From Coix lacryma-jobi var. lacryma-jobi (taxonomy: Eukaryota; Streptophyta; Magnoliopsida; Poales; Poaceae), in the NCBI GenBank assembly GCA_009763385.1, contig CM019824.1, positions 144,591,705 through 144,655,704 of the forward strand: a stretch of DNA of 64,000 nt, written 5' to 3'. The number at the start of each line of letters is the position of its first letter. Position 1 is the stretch's first letter. Position numbers and translations under genes: made by a program. Shown here in pieces: positions 45,910-56,764 of this stretch. Below the pieces are notes generated by a model. It was given only the letters and a program-made list of their open reading frames with translations, was not told the origin of the DNA and made no database searches.

Positions 45910-45953
45910 ATTTCGGCGATTCGACGACCAAGAGCCCGGCGAACCACGACAAC

Positions 45954-47874
45954 ATGTTCTCGGCGGGATCAGTTTTCGTTTTTGGCTCATGGACTTGCAT
46001 CGCGGATGATCAAGGAAAGCTGCGTCGACAACTTCACACTGATCTGGAAGTGCAAGCTATGCCAAAGATGGATGATCTCACTCAGAACCTAGCAAAACTC
46101 ACAGTCCAAGATCCGCGAGATTCCGAGAGCCAACTTGAAGTACCCGACTCCTACTCGAACTCAAATCCGGAGAACGAAAAGGACCCGGAGATCAAACATG
46201 GCATCACCTTCGGACTATGGAACTCAGCTCAGGACTGGCAAGACCTAATTGACTCAAAGTTCAAAGAGTATCAAGAGATACCTTTGACTGGAGCTCAGCA
46301 AGGACTCATTTTCAGCTCTACCAAGGAGGGTAACATCGTCCATTGGCCAATATAGCCAGCTTCGGCTAGGCTGGTTGGCACAATCGATCAGCAACTTCCA
46401 TACCAGTACGGACATCAGCTCCCCTTTGAGGAACACGACACCTCAACAGAACTAATCTCCGACACCTCTACATTGGAATCGGTTACGCAGGATCATCAAA
46501 CCAGGGCTACACTCGTGAAGTCTTCATGGCGGGGCATCAGTCATCTCTACGACCTCCAACCCCCCCAGATGTCTTCTAGGATGATGAAACTCTGAGTATG
46601 ATATCTAATAACGACCCAGAAGGGCCCGTAGAAACTGAGTCCATAAAGGCTGAGAGAATCAGGAGGAATCAAGCTAAAGAAGCTCGCAGAAGGCGAGCAA
46701 CTCATCGCAAGGAAGCCGTAGACCGTTACAACGTACGACTCGAGGAGTATAATACCCGGGTGTGTCTAGAGGAAGACGCAGAAAATCGAGCTCGTGCTCA
46801 ATGTGACCAGGAGCATCAGTCACAGAACGAGCACAATCGTCGACGAGCCGATTGCTCCCGTAACCTCGAGCCTGAGTTTATGAGGGTCGCCGGCCATAAA
46901 GTCTTCCAGACTCCGTACCAAAACATCCTGGCTCTAGCCACGGAGATGGGGGCCAAGGACAACCGCACCCCCGACGAAGAACGATGGTTAGTCATGCTTC
47001 AGACTACCGCACTTCAACTCCGAGGACGAAATCTTGAGTCCCTAGCAGATGAGCAAGCTTCTTCTCACCCAAGCCAGAGGCGGCCTGTTCAAGAGCGACT
47101 CGGTCGAGTCCCAGCAAGGAGTCGCCTAGGTCACCGAGTACCTGATCAAGCTGAGGGAGGAGCTGAATCATCGTACAGAGGAATCGCAGCCACAACATCT
47201 GACGCAGTCGATCGCTTCCCCTGCTTCTCCCAAAGGCTCCGAGCAGTCTCGTTTCCGCGAAAATTCAAACCTGGGAACTATTCAAAGTACGATGGGAAGA
47301 TAGAACCTAAACGATGGCTCAGGCTATATGCTCAAGCAGTTGAGCTGGCCGGTGGAAGCAACGACGTCAAAGCACTCTATCTCCCAATGGCTTTAGAAAC
47401 AATGTCGCTTGCTTGGTTCGATAGGCTTAAACCCAAATCCATCGACTCCTGGGAACAACTCCATTGTATCTTCATCGAAAACTTTGCGGGTGTCCCAGAG
47501 AGATCGGATCCCCGGACTAAGCTCAGAACCTGTAAGCAACAGAAAAACGAATCAATGCGGGAATACTATAGGCGCTTCTTAGAAATCCGCTCCACAGTAT
47601 CCGACATCACAGACAGAGAAGTAATTGACCTATTTGGCAACGACATTTGCGAAAGGTACAATTACAAAGATTTCATCAAGCAGGACCCAACCACCGCTGA
47701 CGAGTTCCATCGGGCCATAAACTCCATGATGGCGACAAAAGAACGTACACAGGAGCGTTTTCCCGATAGAAACACGCAGGGTGATCGAGGGAACAACCAG
47801 AGAGGCAACCAGGCACCACAGCAAAACACCCGGAAAAGGACAGGAGACAGTACTGTTGCTGCCATGGAGCCTTA
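45954..47874 (+). pseudogene. Element D gag
   Basis: The N-terminal part is open 45954-46355 and ends in TAG; the next stretch resumes after TAG 46577-46579 (VF*DDETLSM). The main part (46598-47874) has an Arg/Glu-rich coiled region, then the Gag capsid-like domain (FPRKFKPGNYSKYDGK...WFDRLKP...EYYRRFLEIRS, about 47250-47720) and a basic tail. TAG at 47872-47874 precedes a zinc knuckle of variant form CX2HX4HX4C (CPFHPKAGHQTRHC, about 47923-47964). The stops look like CAG-to-TAG, but no second copy is here to prove it. Confidence 0.78.
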
Positions 47875-48930
47875 GAAGAAGGGGAACAAGCCATTCACCT
47901 TTGATGACTTACTCGACGGACCGTGCCCTTTTCATCCAAAAGCCGGACATCAGACAAGGCACTGTCGACAACTCAAGGAGCAAGGCTTGAACTCCGACTT
48001 CAACAAAAACAAGAAGGACAAAGGCAAGAAGACAGCTGAGGACCCTCCGCAAGACACCGGTGGCTTCCAACACCCCAAAGGGACTATCAATGTCATTTTT
48101 GGGGGAGTAACTACCAGTGACAGCAAGAGGCTTCAGAAACTTTCGCTACGAGAGATCATGTCTATAGAACCAACAACTCCTAGATACCTTGACTGGTCGG
48201 AGCACCCGATCAGCTTCTCCCGAGTGGACCAATGGACCAGCGTCTCCAATGCAGGGCACTACCCGCTAGTCCTGGATCCCACGGTCGTCGGGTTTACCTT
48301 GAGCAGGGTACTCATCGACGGAGGAGCAGGACTCAACGTCATCTTTGCAAACACCCTACTCAAGATGAATCTGGATCTCGCAACACAGCTCACACCATCA
48401 AGTGCCCCCTTCTACGGCATAGTACCCTGAAAGGCGGCTGTACCACTCAGAAAAATCATATTACCCGTAACTTTTGGAACTCAGATCAATTACCGGACTA
48501 AGTACATCAGTTTTGAGGTAGCCGACTTCGAGTCATCATACCATGCCATATTTGGACGACCAGCCATCGCCAAGTTTATGGCAGTACCTCACTACTCGTA
48601 CCTTCTCTTGAAGATGTCGGGTCCTAAAGGAATCCTAACTTTCAGAGGTGACTTGAAGCGATCATTCGATTGTGATACAGAGGCTGTCCAAATCGCTGAA
48701 AAAGCTCAACTCACCCGAGAGTTACAAGAACTCGCTCAGATGGTACATAATACCAAGCCTGGAGATCCAGAAATCCCAACCAAGAAGGCGGGTACTATCC
48801 AACCATCAACAGCAGTCTTTACAAAAAGCATCGACCTAGAAACCGGTGATCCCTCCAAGACGGCAGTTATCAGCGGTCACCTATCTGAAGAATAGGAATT
48901 CGCGCTCACCAAGTTTCTTAGAGCAAACAA
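47875..48930 (+). pseudogene. Element D nucleocapsid and protease region
   Basis: Continues the gag frame after the TAG with the zinc-knuckle variant, a Lys-rich stretch and a protease with VLIDGGAGLNVIFA (about 48307-48350); DGG replaces DTG, as is common in Tat elements. Breaks: TGA at 48428-48430 within IVP*KAAVPL, TAG at 48893-48895, and a small deletion near 48930, where the protein before KPADMPGVP is lost. Confidence 0.75.
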
Positions 48931-48935
48931 AGAAT

Positions 48936-50327
48936 AGGAAACCAGCTGACATGCCGGGAGTCCCAAGGAACTTGGCTGAGCACAAACTGGAATTAAAAGA
49001 AGGTTCTAGACCTATCAAGCAAAGATTACGATGATTCTCACCAAAGAAAAAAGAGGCAATCAAGAAGGAAATAGCCAAACTACTCGCAGCTGGATTCATC
49101 AGAGAAATCCTTCACCCCGAGTGGTTAGCTAACCCAGTGCTAGTCAAGAAGAAGAACTCTGTCGAGTGGCGCATGTGTGTCGACTACACAGACCTCAACA
49201 AACACTGTCCAAAAGATCCTTTCGGATTACCAAGGATAGATCAAATAGTTGATGCCACCGCAGGCTCCGCTCTTTTATCCTTTTTGGATTGCTACTCTGA
49301 GTACCATCAGATTGCCCTTAAGGAAGAGGACCAACCCAAGACATCGTTTATAACTCCTTTCGGCGCCTACTGTTATAAAACCATGTCCTTTGGGTTAAAG
49401 AATGCAGGAGCCACTTATCAACGAGCTATTCAAGATTGCTTGGGTGATCAGATTGGCCGCAATGCGGAAGCTTATGTTGATGATGTGGTCATAAAGACAA
49501 AAGTTCCGACTACCCTGATATCAGACCTGGAGGAAACTTTCAACCGTCTACGTGCATACCAATGGAGACTCAATCCCACAAAATGTGTCTTCGGAGTACC
49601 TTCGGGCCAATTACTCAGATTTCTCGTTAGCCATCGGGGCATCGAGGCCAGCCAAAAACAAATCACAGCTATCGTCAACATGAAACCACCTACCTCAGTC
49701 AGAGATGTTCAGAAGCTCACCGGGTGCATGGCTGCACTAAATCGATTCATCTCGCGGCTAGGAGAAAAGGGATTACCTTTCTTCAAATTACTCAAGGCTG
49801 GCGATAAATTTCAGTGGACGGAAGAAGCGGACAGGGCCTTTGAACAACTCAAAGGATACCTAACCAATTCACCTATACTGACACCACCAGAACCCAGGGA
49901 GCCGATGATGCTTTATATCGCAGCTACCACACATGTCGTAAGCACAGCGATCGTGGTCGAGCGCAAAGATGACAAGCACATCTACCACACCCAGCGACCA
50001 GTGTACTACATTAGCGAGGTACTCTCCGATTCAAAGGTCAGATACCCACAAGTACAGAAATTACGCTACGCTCTGCTCATATCTTCAAGAAAGCTACGGC
50101 ATTACTTCGAGGCCCATGAGATTACAGTGGTCACGGATTTTCCTCTGGGAGAAATCCTCCATAATCGTGACGCCACTGGGAGGATTTCCAAGTGGGCAGT
50201 CGAATTGGGGGCACTCAACATCAAGTTCACTCCGAGGAAAGCAGTCAAGTCACAGGCTCTAGCGGATTTCGTCGCCGAGTGGACAGAGATACAACAGTTC
50301 CAAGACAATGCTATTCCTGATCACTAG
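48936..50327 (+). pseudogene. Element D reverse transcriptase and RNase H
   Basis: KPADMPGVP and IKQRLR lead in. TGA at 49031-49033 falls within the conserved KQRLRRFS segment (CGA expected). RT follows: LVKKKNSVEWRMCVDYTDLN, LDCYSEYHQI (the usual Gly after Ser is Glu), SFGLKNAGATYQ and catalytic AYVDDVV (about 49468-49490), then RNase H (IAATTHVVSTAIVVE...KLRHYFEAHEITVVTDFPL). TAG at 50325-50327 stands where Tat elements normally have Trp (HWKMYFDGS). Confidence 0.85.
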
Positions 50328-50330
50328 AAA

Positions 50331-50892
50331 ATGTACTTCGATGGGTCCCTAAAACTTGGAGGAGAAGGAGCCGGAGTACTTCTAGTATCACCCACCGAAG
50401 AGCAGCTCAAATACGTTCTACAGATATTGTGGCCCGCCACCAACAATGAAGCAGAATATGAAGCGCTACTCCATGGACTTAAGCTAGCAGTCACACTGGG
50501 CATCAGGCGACTCCTAGTCTATGGCGATTCTTCCGTAGTAATTCACCAAGTCAACAAAGACTGGGATTGCACAAAGGAAACAATGAACGCCTATTGCGCG
50601 GAAGTCCGCAAGCTAGAAAAACACTTCTTTGGGCTGGAACTCATTCATATTATCCGGGATCTCAATGTGGCAGCAGACATCCTAGCAAAATTAGGATCTG
50701 ACAGAGCATTGGTCCCTAGTGGTACCTTCGTACATGAATTATCCAAACCATCAATTCAAGAGAAAGAAGAGGCCGAGTCAGCACCATCCATCGAGGTCCT
50801 AACTCTAGCACCCGACTGGACACAAGTCTTCATTGACTACCGCGGAGCAAGTCTCCAGATGTAGCAAGAACTATGTTTTAGTCGGGGACAAG
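50331..50892 (+). pseudogene. Element D second RNase H-like domain (Tat type)
   Basis: MYFDGSLKLGGEGAGVLL, NNEAEYEALLHGLKLA, VYGDSSVVIHQV and NVAADILAKLGS are the four catalytic-region motifs of the additional RNase H domain of Tat elements. Open to TAG 50862-50864; a frameshift near 50855 is needed to join NYVLVGDK, which is cut by E at 50892 and continues after 63186. Confidence 0.82.
50888..50892. repeat. Target-site duplication of E, left copy (ACAAG)
   Basis: ACAAG precedes TGTTGGAC at 50893 and recurs at 63187-63191. Confidence 0.94.
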
Positions 50893-51572
50893 TGTTGGAC
50901 GCACACTTGCCTAACCCCCGCACTTGTGCAGAGGGAACAGCGAAGGTGGCCAAGCGTCGGAAGTGAATGTGGAAGCGAAGGTCTCGGACTCAATCAATGC
51001 TGCGTGCACTAATCCAAAAAAGGTCCTGCTTTACACTGTTCACCCCTTGGTATTTATAGGGGATACCAAGGGGCACAGGCCAAATTACAAAAGGGTACAA
51101 CAAAGATTCCCTTCCTTCATGCAGGGAGGGAGGGCAAAAGGGTAAATACACGGTGGAGGCTGAAACCCTAGCCGGCTCTCCCCCTGCGCGTCGCCATCAG
51201 ACTCGGACCGCCTTCGGGAAATGGACAGTGAAGCGCAGACCTTCGCTTCTTGCTCGCCTTTGGTCCCACGACCTTCGCCGCTCGCCAAGCCTTCGACTTC
51301 GTCCGTCTTTGGCCCGCGACCTTCGCTGCTCGCTCGGCCCATCGCCCCGCACAAAGCGATTCTGGGACCCGCCGAGGGTCGCCTGCCGTGCCTCGAGGCC
51401 TCAACCTGCAGGGAGTTGCAAAAGAAAATGTCGAAGGTCGGACTCATGTCCGAAGGTTAAGAGATTGATCCCAAAAGGTAAAGGGACCTCGCGAGGACAC
51501 AGAGGTCGCGCGGAGGTTGCTTTTGGCACTACTTCGGGCGGCGTTGCTTGCCGAGGGTCCTTTTCCCCAACA
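50893..51572 (-). repeat. Element E 3' LTR (680 bp)
   Basis: TGTTGG...CCAACA, perfect 6-bp inverted ends. Same length as 62507-63186. Contains the TATA-bearing inverted repeat (51043-51073). Confidence 0.94.
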
Positions 51573-51585
51573 GTAGCCCCTCGTT
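51573..51585 (-). other. Element E polypurine tract
   Basis: The minus strand reads ACGAGGGGCTAC directly before the 3' LTR start. Confidence 0.65.
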
Positions 51586-51790
51586 GCCTTGGATCTAAAG
51601 AACGGAGTTTTAGGCCCAAGCAGCGCCTTTTGGACTGGAAAACGTAAAGGGACCCTTGGCAGCGACGCCCGCGGCTGCTTGGGGCCGGGTTGTTGTACTG
51701 TAGTTCGCACTGTTGAGGCCTGTTTCGTTTTTTGCGCCACGTTTTTCGGTAGTTGTGCCGATACTGTCGCGGGAGTGCCCGCCGCTTGGC

Positions 51791-51800
51791 CTATAAATAG
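51791..51800 (+). promoter_or_regulatory. TATA box of the antisense gene in E
   Basis: CTATAAATAG on the plus strand, 152 bases before the first ATG of the antisense gene (51952). No other ATG lies between a start site expected about 30 bases downstream and 51952, so it fits a plus-strand promoter independent of the LTR. Confidence 0.65.
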
Positions 51801-51951
51801 GAGGGGTAGGTGAGCGGTAAAGGACTTGTGCCCTCTTTTGCTCTAGCCATCCTGCTGCTGCAATTTTCTTGTAGCGAAGGTTTGTTTTAGCTTGAGTGCG
51901 AGGGTCGGGATAGGCGCTTGCCGTGAGGAAAGTGCTAGCAAGAAAAGGGAG

Positions 51952-54900
51952 ATGGCGAGGTTGAAGCAAACTGCTCGTGCTGCTTCCCCTGTTTCCGCAG
52001 ATGAGGGGATTAGCTTCGAGTTTGGACTCAGCCGAGTCTGCGCATCGGAGATCGCGTCTTATGAAAGGTGGGGTTGGATTGAAGAGGGCAAGGCAAGGAC
52101 TAGCGTCGGGGAGACGGTGCCGAAGCCAGAAGCGGATGAAGTTGTGGTGTTTGAAGAGTTCTTTTCTGCTGGCCTTCGCTTCCCGGCCCACTCCTTCGTG
52201 ACCTTAGTGTTGCGAAGGTTCAACTTGAAGTTTCACCAGCTGACACCTTCATGTTTTACGAAGATGTCGGTGTATGTGTGGGCGTGCCGTTCCCAAGGTA
52301 TCGCTCCAAATGTCGAAGGTTTTGTTCGCACTCATCGGGTGCACATGCAGCCTCGGAAGATTGATTGTGGCGAGGGTAAAAGTTGTCTGGGTCAATTTGC
52401 TGTGTACACATTCTGCCACCGCGCTGGGTCGGAGTTGCCAGTGCAAGCTCAGAAGAACAAGTGGACCAGCGGGTGGCAGGAGTTTTGGTTTTACTACAAG
52501 CTCAGTGATGTGGCGGAGCTGTGCGGTGAGCTCCCGCCTCTTGGGGATGTAAGTGCGGAGGCCAAAATGGACGGCGAAGCACATGCGGCTGTTGATTGTT
52601 TGAGGGTTGTCTCGCGCTCTCAGTGCGCCCGCGACCTGGTTGAAGAGTACTGTTGCGCCAAGATCTGGCCTCTTTGCGGGAAACAAGTGTGGTTTGAGGT
52701 TGAGGATGACCCTCGCTACCAGGGCAAGGGGTTGAAGAGACCGAAGGTTGATTTGAACAAGGTCTGGGCAAATGTTTTCAAGAAATTTCCCAGGCGAGAG
52801 GATGGGCTCGAGGTTATATATAAGCGCGTGCAGCAGTGGGTGGAGGAGTTAGTTGGCAAACTATCAACGTTGGAAAATAAAGCTATACATAGCGCGATAG
52901 GTGCCGAAGGTCGGGTTAACAGACTGTTTGACATTCTTAGCGTTCAGTATCCAAACTGGCCCACTCCGTCGAGCGAAGATGCTCCGAAGAAGAGGAAGCG
53001 TGCCGCTGCGGGAAATGAGGTAGTTGTCTCTCGGCCGAAGAGGGGTCGTGGCCGTGGGTGCGGCGGTCCCGGTGGCCGGGTGAAGGTGTTGGCGACGAAG
53101 GTCGCAGCTGTTGTTGGTGCTTCGGGCACTTCCACATCCTCGGCCGTTGCCTCGAGCGGCCGAGGCTCTGCTAAGGTTGGAGGAGTGGTGCCCCGCGTGG
53201 GCGGTATCGGAGCTTTAATTCAGATCTCGGATGACGAAAACATCTCCAAAGACACCGACAAGGAAGAGAAAGAAAAGGAAACGGAAAGGGGGGTAGAGGA
53301 GTCATCTAGCGAGGGCAGCGATTCATCCAGCAGCGAGGATACCTCCGATGAAGACGTTTCTATTGGGGACACCCGAGGAAAAAGGTCAGCTTCGTCCAGT
53401 GCTGTTGCTGCGGCTGCCAAAGATGTTGAAGAAGTGTTGCGGGATCTGGAGGGAGAGAGCCCTCGGCGAGGGTCACTGCCCGATTACGCAGGCACACACA
53501 TTTGGGTCGAGGGATCCGAAATTAGTGGTGACCATGAATCGGACCCGGTGCCTGGAAAAAGGCCATATGGCGAAGCCAGCCGGACAAGCCTTCCTTACTA
53601 CGTGAAGGAGCTTGGCGTTACTGACCCGGCGACCCATCTGTACACGAGCGCGGACCTTCAGGCGACTCGTTTGCCATGCTCTCCGGAGGAAAGGTGATTC
53701 CTGGATCGCGTGTTTAACCGGGTCTGTCTGCCGGAAACGGAGCTTCGGCTCGCTAGCGAGCCTTTGGATAATATTCATGATGATATTGATGTGAAGGTGG
53801 CTGAGCTGATGCTTCTTAACCGGTCAGCGCGTCGAAGGTCTAGTTACAATCTTCATTATCTGAACGACCGGTTGAAGGACACGCAGAAAACCAACAAGGA
53901 GCTTCGCCAGAGCTTGGAGGGCAAGGATGCGGAGCTGAAAACTGCCTTAGAGGAGGCTGAGAAGTGGAAGAAAGAAGCGCAAGAGGCTGCGAGGACCAGT
54001 GCGGAGCTTCTCGCTGCAGGACGGCAAAAAGATAAAGACTTGGCGTCTGCAAACGAGCGCGCAGAAAAGTTGTCAGCGGAGGTGGCAACCCAGGCCGAGG
54101 CTTGGCGTGATTGTCTATCTAGGGTTAAAGCTAAGATGGACACATGCTTGACTGAAGCCGGAGGTTCAGCCGGGGAGCCACTTCCTGCAGTCAGCGCAGA
54201 GGCTTTCGAAGGTTGGTTAAGCAATGAGTTGGATGTGTTTAGTTCGTTGGTTGGGAATGCAGCTGATTTTGGTGGGTATGCCGGTGCATTGGCGATGGCT
54301 GGAACCCTCCGTCGAGCGGACTGCGAGCACCTTTGGAGAATTAAGAAACCCAACCATATTTTTCTGACCGTTGATGAAGTGCGGCAAATGAAGGCTGACG
54401 ATGCCGAGGTCCGGAACTGCGCGATGCGGTTGCTTCGCAAGTTTTGGATTTCTGGCGGCGGCCGAGCTCTTGCCTTCGAGGAGGCTGCCGAAGCGACTCG
54501 TCAGGTTTGTGTTGTTGAAGAGTGACGTCTGGCGTTATTTCAATGATTGTGAGTTTGAAGTTGAAAAGAGAATTGTTTTGTCCTTTTGGTTTTTTGCAGG
54601 CTCGGAGGGAGGCGATGCCTTCGCCGCCTGCTGTTCATGGAGCTGGTGGCAGCTCCAAGGCCGCTCAAGCTCTCAGCTCTGCGGAGGTGCCACCAGTGGT
54701 GGTTGAGGGACGCGTGGAGGCTGTAATCGCCGGCGAGGGTGGCGAGCAAGATATGGCTGCGAGGGAAACCATTGCCGAAGATGCGGGGACCGCTGCTGGC
54801 GAAGCTTTGACGACCGAGGTTGATGAAGGCGAGCAGGTGTGAACATGCGAGATTGTGTGGATGTCATTTTGTAAAAGCAAAAACAGTGATGCTTGTAATG

Positions 54901-55498
54901 ACTTCGATGAATGCTGAGACATTTTTCACTGTTTATGTAAATGTAGGTTCCTGATGGAACCGTGCTTGAGGTTTTTGACGTGACACCATTGACGCTTAAC
55001 TATCAGGATGTTTTTATAACTGGTGAGTCGTGGGCTCGTGCGAAGTTAAAACATCCTTCGCTAACCTTCGAGCGTTTTCGGTGGTCGAAGTTGCGAAGGT
55101 ATGATTTGAAGAATAGCAGGTCGAGCAGATTTTGGCGCGAGGCGGACTTTACTGATAGGCAAGCCACTCGTTATTTGTTTGGTTCGTCTTCGTCCTCGCA
55201 AGCCGTTTTAGATGATGATATCGATGATAGGACTGCATTGGACTATTTGTTTGGGCGGAGCTCACTTGCAGTGGACTCCGAGGGATCGCTGGTGGTCCCG
55301 AAGGAGGAACCTTCGGAGGTTAGCGAAGTACGTCGCACGTACATGTATCGGGCGAGGGTTTTGCCTGGTGAGTTGCCGATTGTGCCGGCAACTCCTTTGT
55401 TGTGGGGGCCCATAGTTGCTGCAGGGCCGGAGTTTGAAGAATTTGACGGGGGCCCCAATGATTTGATGCTAATCGAAGGGAACGATGGTTCCTTGTAA
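51952..55498 (+). pseudogene. Element E antisense accessory gene, three exons, H3 tail-like N-terminus, one TGA
   Basis: Proposed exons: 51952-54504, 54600-54836 and 54947-55498. Introns are 54505-54599 (CAG/GTTTGT...TTTTTTGCAG/G) and 54837-54946 (CAG/GTGTGA...AAATGTAG/G); both are phase 0 and all exons stay in frame, giving about 1,113 codons. The protein starts MARLKQTARAAS. Residues about 60-230 resemble the Pfam putative gypsy-type transposon domain (EEFFSAGLRFP...FHQLTP). Then PKKRKR (345-350), RPKRGRGRG (361-369), a SUMO-interaction-like LIQISDDE (422-429), a Ser/Asp/Glu-rich stretch and a coiled coil (about 630-735). TGA at codon 582 (53695-53697) breaks exon 1; CGA is the likely original. 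Function unknown; a nuclear role is inferred. Confidence 0.7.
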
Positions 55499-55550
55499 AT
55501 TTTTTTTGTAATTTGCATTGTTTTATCTGTCGATGTAAAGATATTATTTG

Positions 55551-55556
55551 AATAAA
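55551..55556 (+). terminator. Polyadenylation signal of the antisense gene
   Basis: AATAAA 53 bases after the TAA at 55496-55498, preceded by a T-rich stretch. Confidence 0.55.
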
Positions 55557-55583
55557 AAGGGAAGATTGAATCAGTTGTGTAAA

Positions 55584-55770
55584 GCGACGCCCCCCTTTTT
55601 CTTTTGGCGAGGCTCGCATAACGCTCTCGTGAGCTTTTTTGGAAAAAACAGCGACGCCCCCCTTTTTCTTTTAGCGAGGCTCGCGTAGCGCTCTCGTGAG
55701 TTTTTTTGGAAAAAACAGCGACGCCCCCCTTTTTCTTTTAGCGAGGCTCGCGTAACGCTCTCGTGAGCTT
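55584..55770. repeat. 67-bp tandem repeat, 2.8 copies
   Basis: Units start GCGACGCCCCCC at 55584, 55651 and 55718. They lie in the gap between the antisense gene and the pol 3' end. Confidence 0.88.
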
Positions 55771-55859
55771 GAAGCTGGTTAGCTTGTTAGGCAATTGAGG
55801 TTTCGCGCGTCTCTGACTTGGGCGACGATGGTGTTGACTTTACGGGCCTTGGCGCGTTC

Positions 55860-55990
55860 CGCGAGGGTGCTGCTTTGCGAGCCCCTGGCGTGTTGTGTGA
55901 GGGTCCTGCTTTGCGGGCCCCTGGCGTGTTACCCGAGGGTGCTGCTTTGCGAGCCCCTGGCGTGTTGTGCGAGTGTGCTGCTTTTAGGAC
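55860..55990. repeat. ~36-bp tandem repeat, about 3.5 copies
   Basis: Units of the form GAGGGTGCTGCTTTGCGAGC followed by CCCTGGCGTGTTGTGC. Confidence 0.82.
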
Positions 55991-56033
55991 TTCGCACCTC
56001 CCCTTATCTTAGGTGGAGGTGAAGTTTGGTTTT

Positions 56034-56476
56034 GGCGAGCCCCTGTCGAGTGTGCCGGGGTGCTCGGACTTCGCGCCTCCCCTTATCTTAGGCGGAGGTG
56101 AAGTTTGCTTTTTTGCGAGCCCCTGTCGTTTGTGCCAGGGTGCTCGACTTTCCTCCCCTTATCTTTGGCGGAGGTGAGTTTGCTTTTTGCGAGCCCCTGT
56201 CGTTTGTGCCAGGGTGCTCGACTTTCCTCCCCTTATCTTAGGCGGAGGTGAGTTTGCTTTGCGAGCCCCTGTCGTTTGTGCCAGGGTGCTCGACTTTCCT
56301 CCCCTTATCTTAGGCGGAGGTGAGTTTGCTTTTGCGAGCCCCTGTCGTTTGTGCCAGGGTGCTCGACTTTCCTCCCCTTATCTTAGGCGGAGGTGAGTTT
56401 GCTTTTGCGAGCCCCTGTCGTTTGTGCCAGGGTGCTCGACTTTCCTCCCCTTATCTTAGGTGGAGGTGAAGTTTGC
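56034..56476. repeat. ~70-78-bp tandem repeat, six copies
   Basis: Units begin GCGAGCCCCTGTCG near 56034, 56116, 56190, 56261, 56334 and 56408 and contain CTCCCCTTATCTTAGG. They share the GCGAGCCCCTG word with the 36-bp units, so the two arrays probably have a common origin. No gene is here; 56477-56764 holds nothing else I recognise. Confidence 0.88.
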
Positions 56477-56764
56477 TTTGAAAGGAAAAGGAATGTTTTT
56501 CGAAGCAATCTTAGCAGGTTTTGATTGAATGTAGCGCTCTTGAGAGAGACCCGCTTTTTCGATGTTTGGGAGTAGAGGTTTGGAGATTTTATTTTATTTT
56601 TTTTGGGGGTTCTAACCTGTATTGATGCTTTGGATACTGCCTCGTTAAAAAACCTTACGTCCCTTCGTAAGGAAAAAGAGTGCACCTCCTTTGTTACATT
56701 GATAGAAATGGAAACATGAAAAGCGAAGATAAATTACAACTTGCGAGGGCTCTCTAGGGACCCG

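Noticed and set aside
51168..51647. ORFs within the E LTRs on both strands (repeated at 62767-63264)
   Set aside because: LTR sequence with no domain; the plus-strand one at 63162-63842 only appears long because the LTR runs into the D integrase frame.
54522..54842. Separate small gene in element E
   Set aside because: Its second part is better explained as exon 2 of the antisense gene, with the first part being intron.
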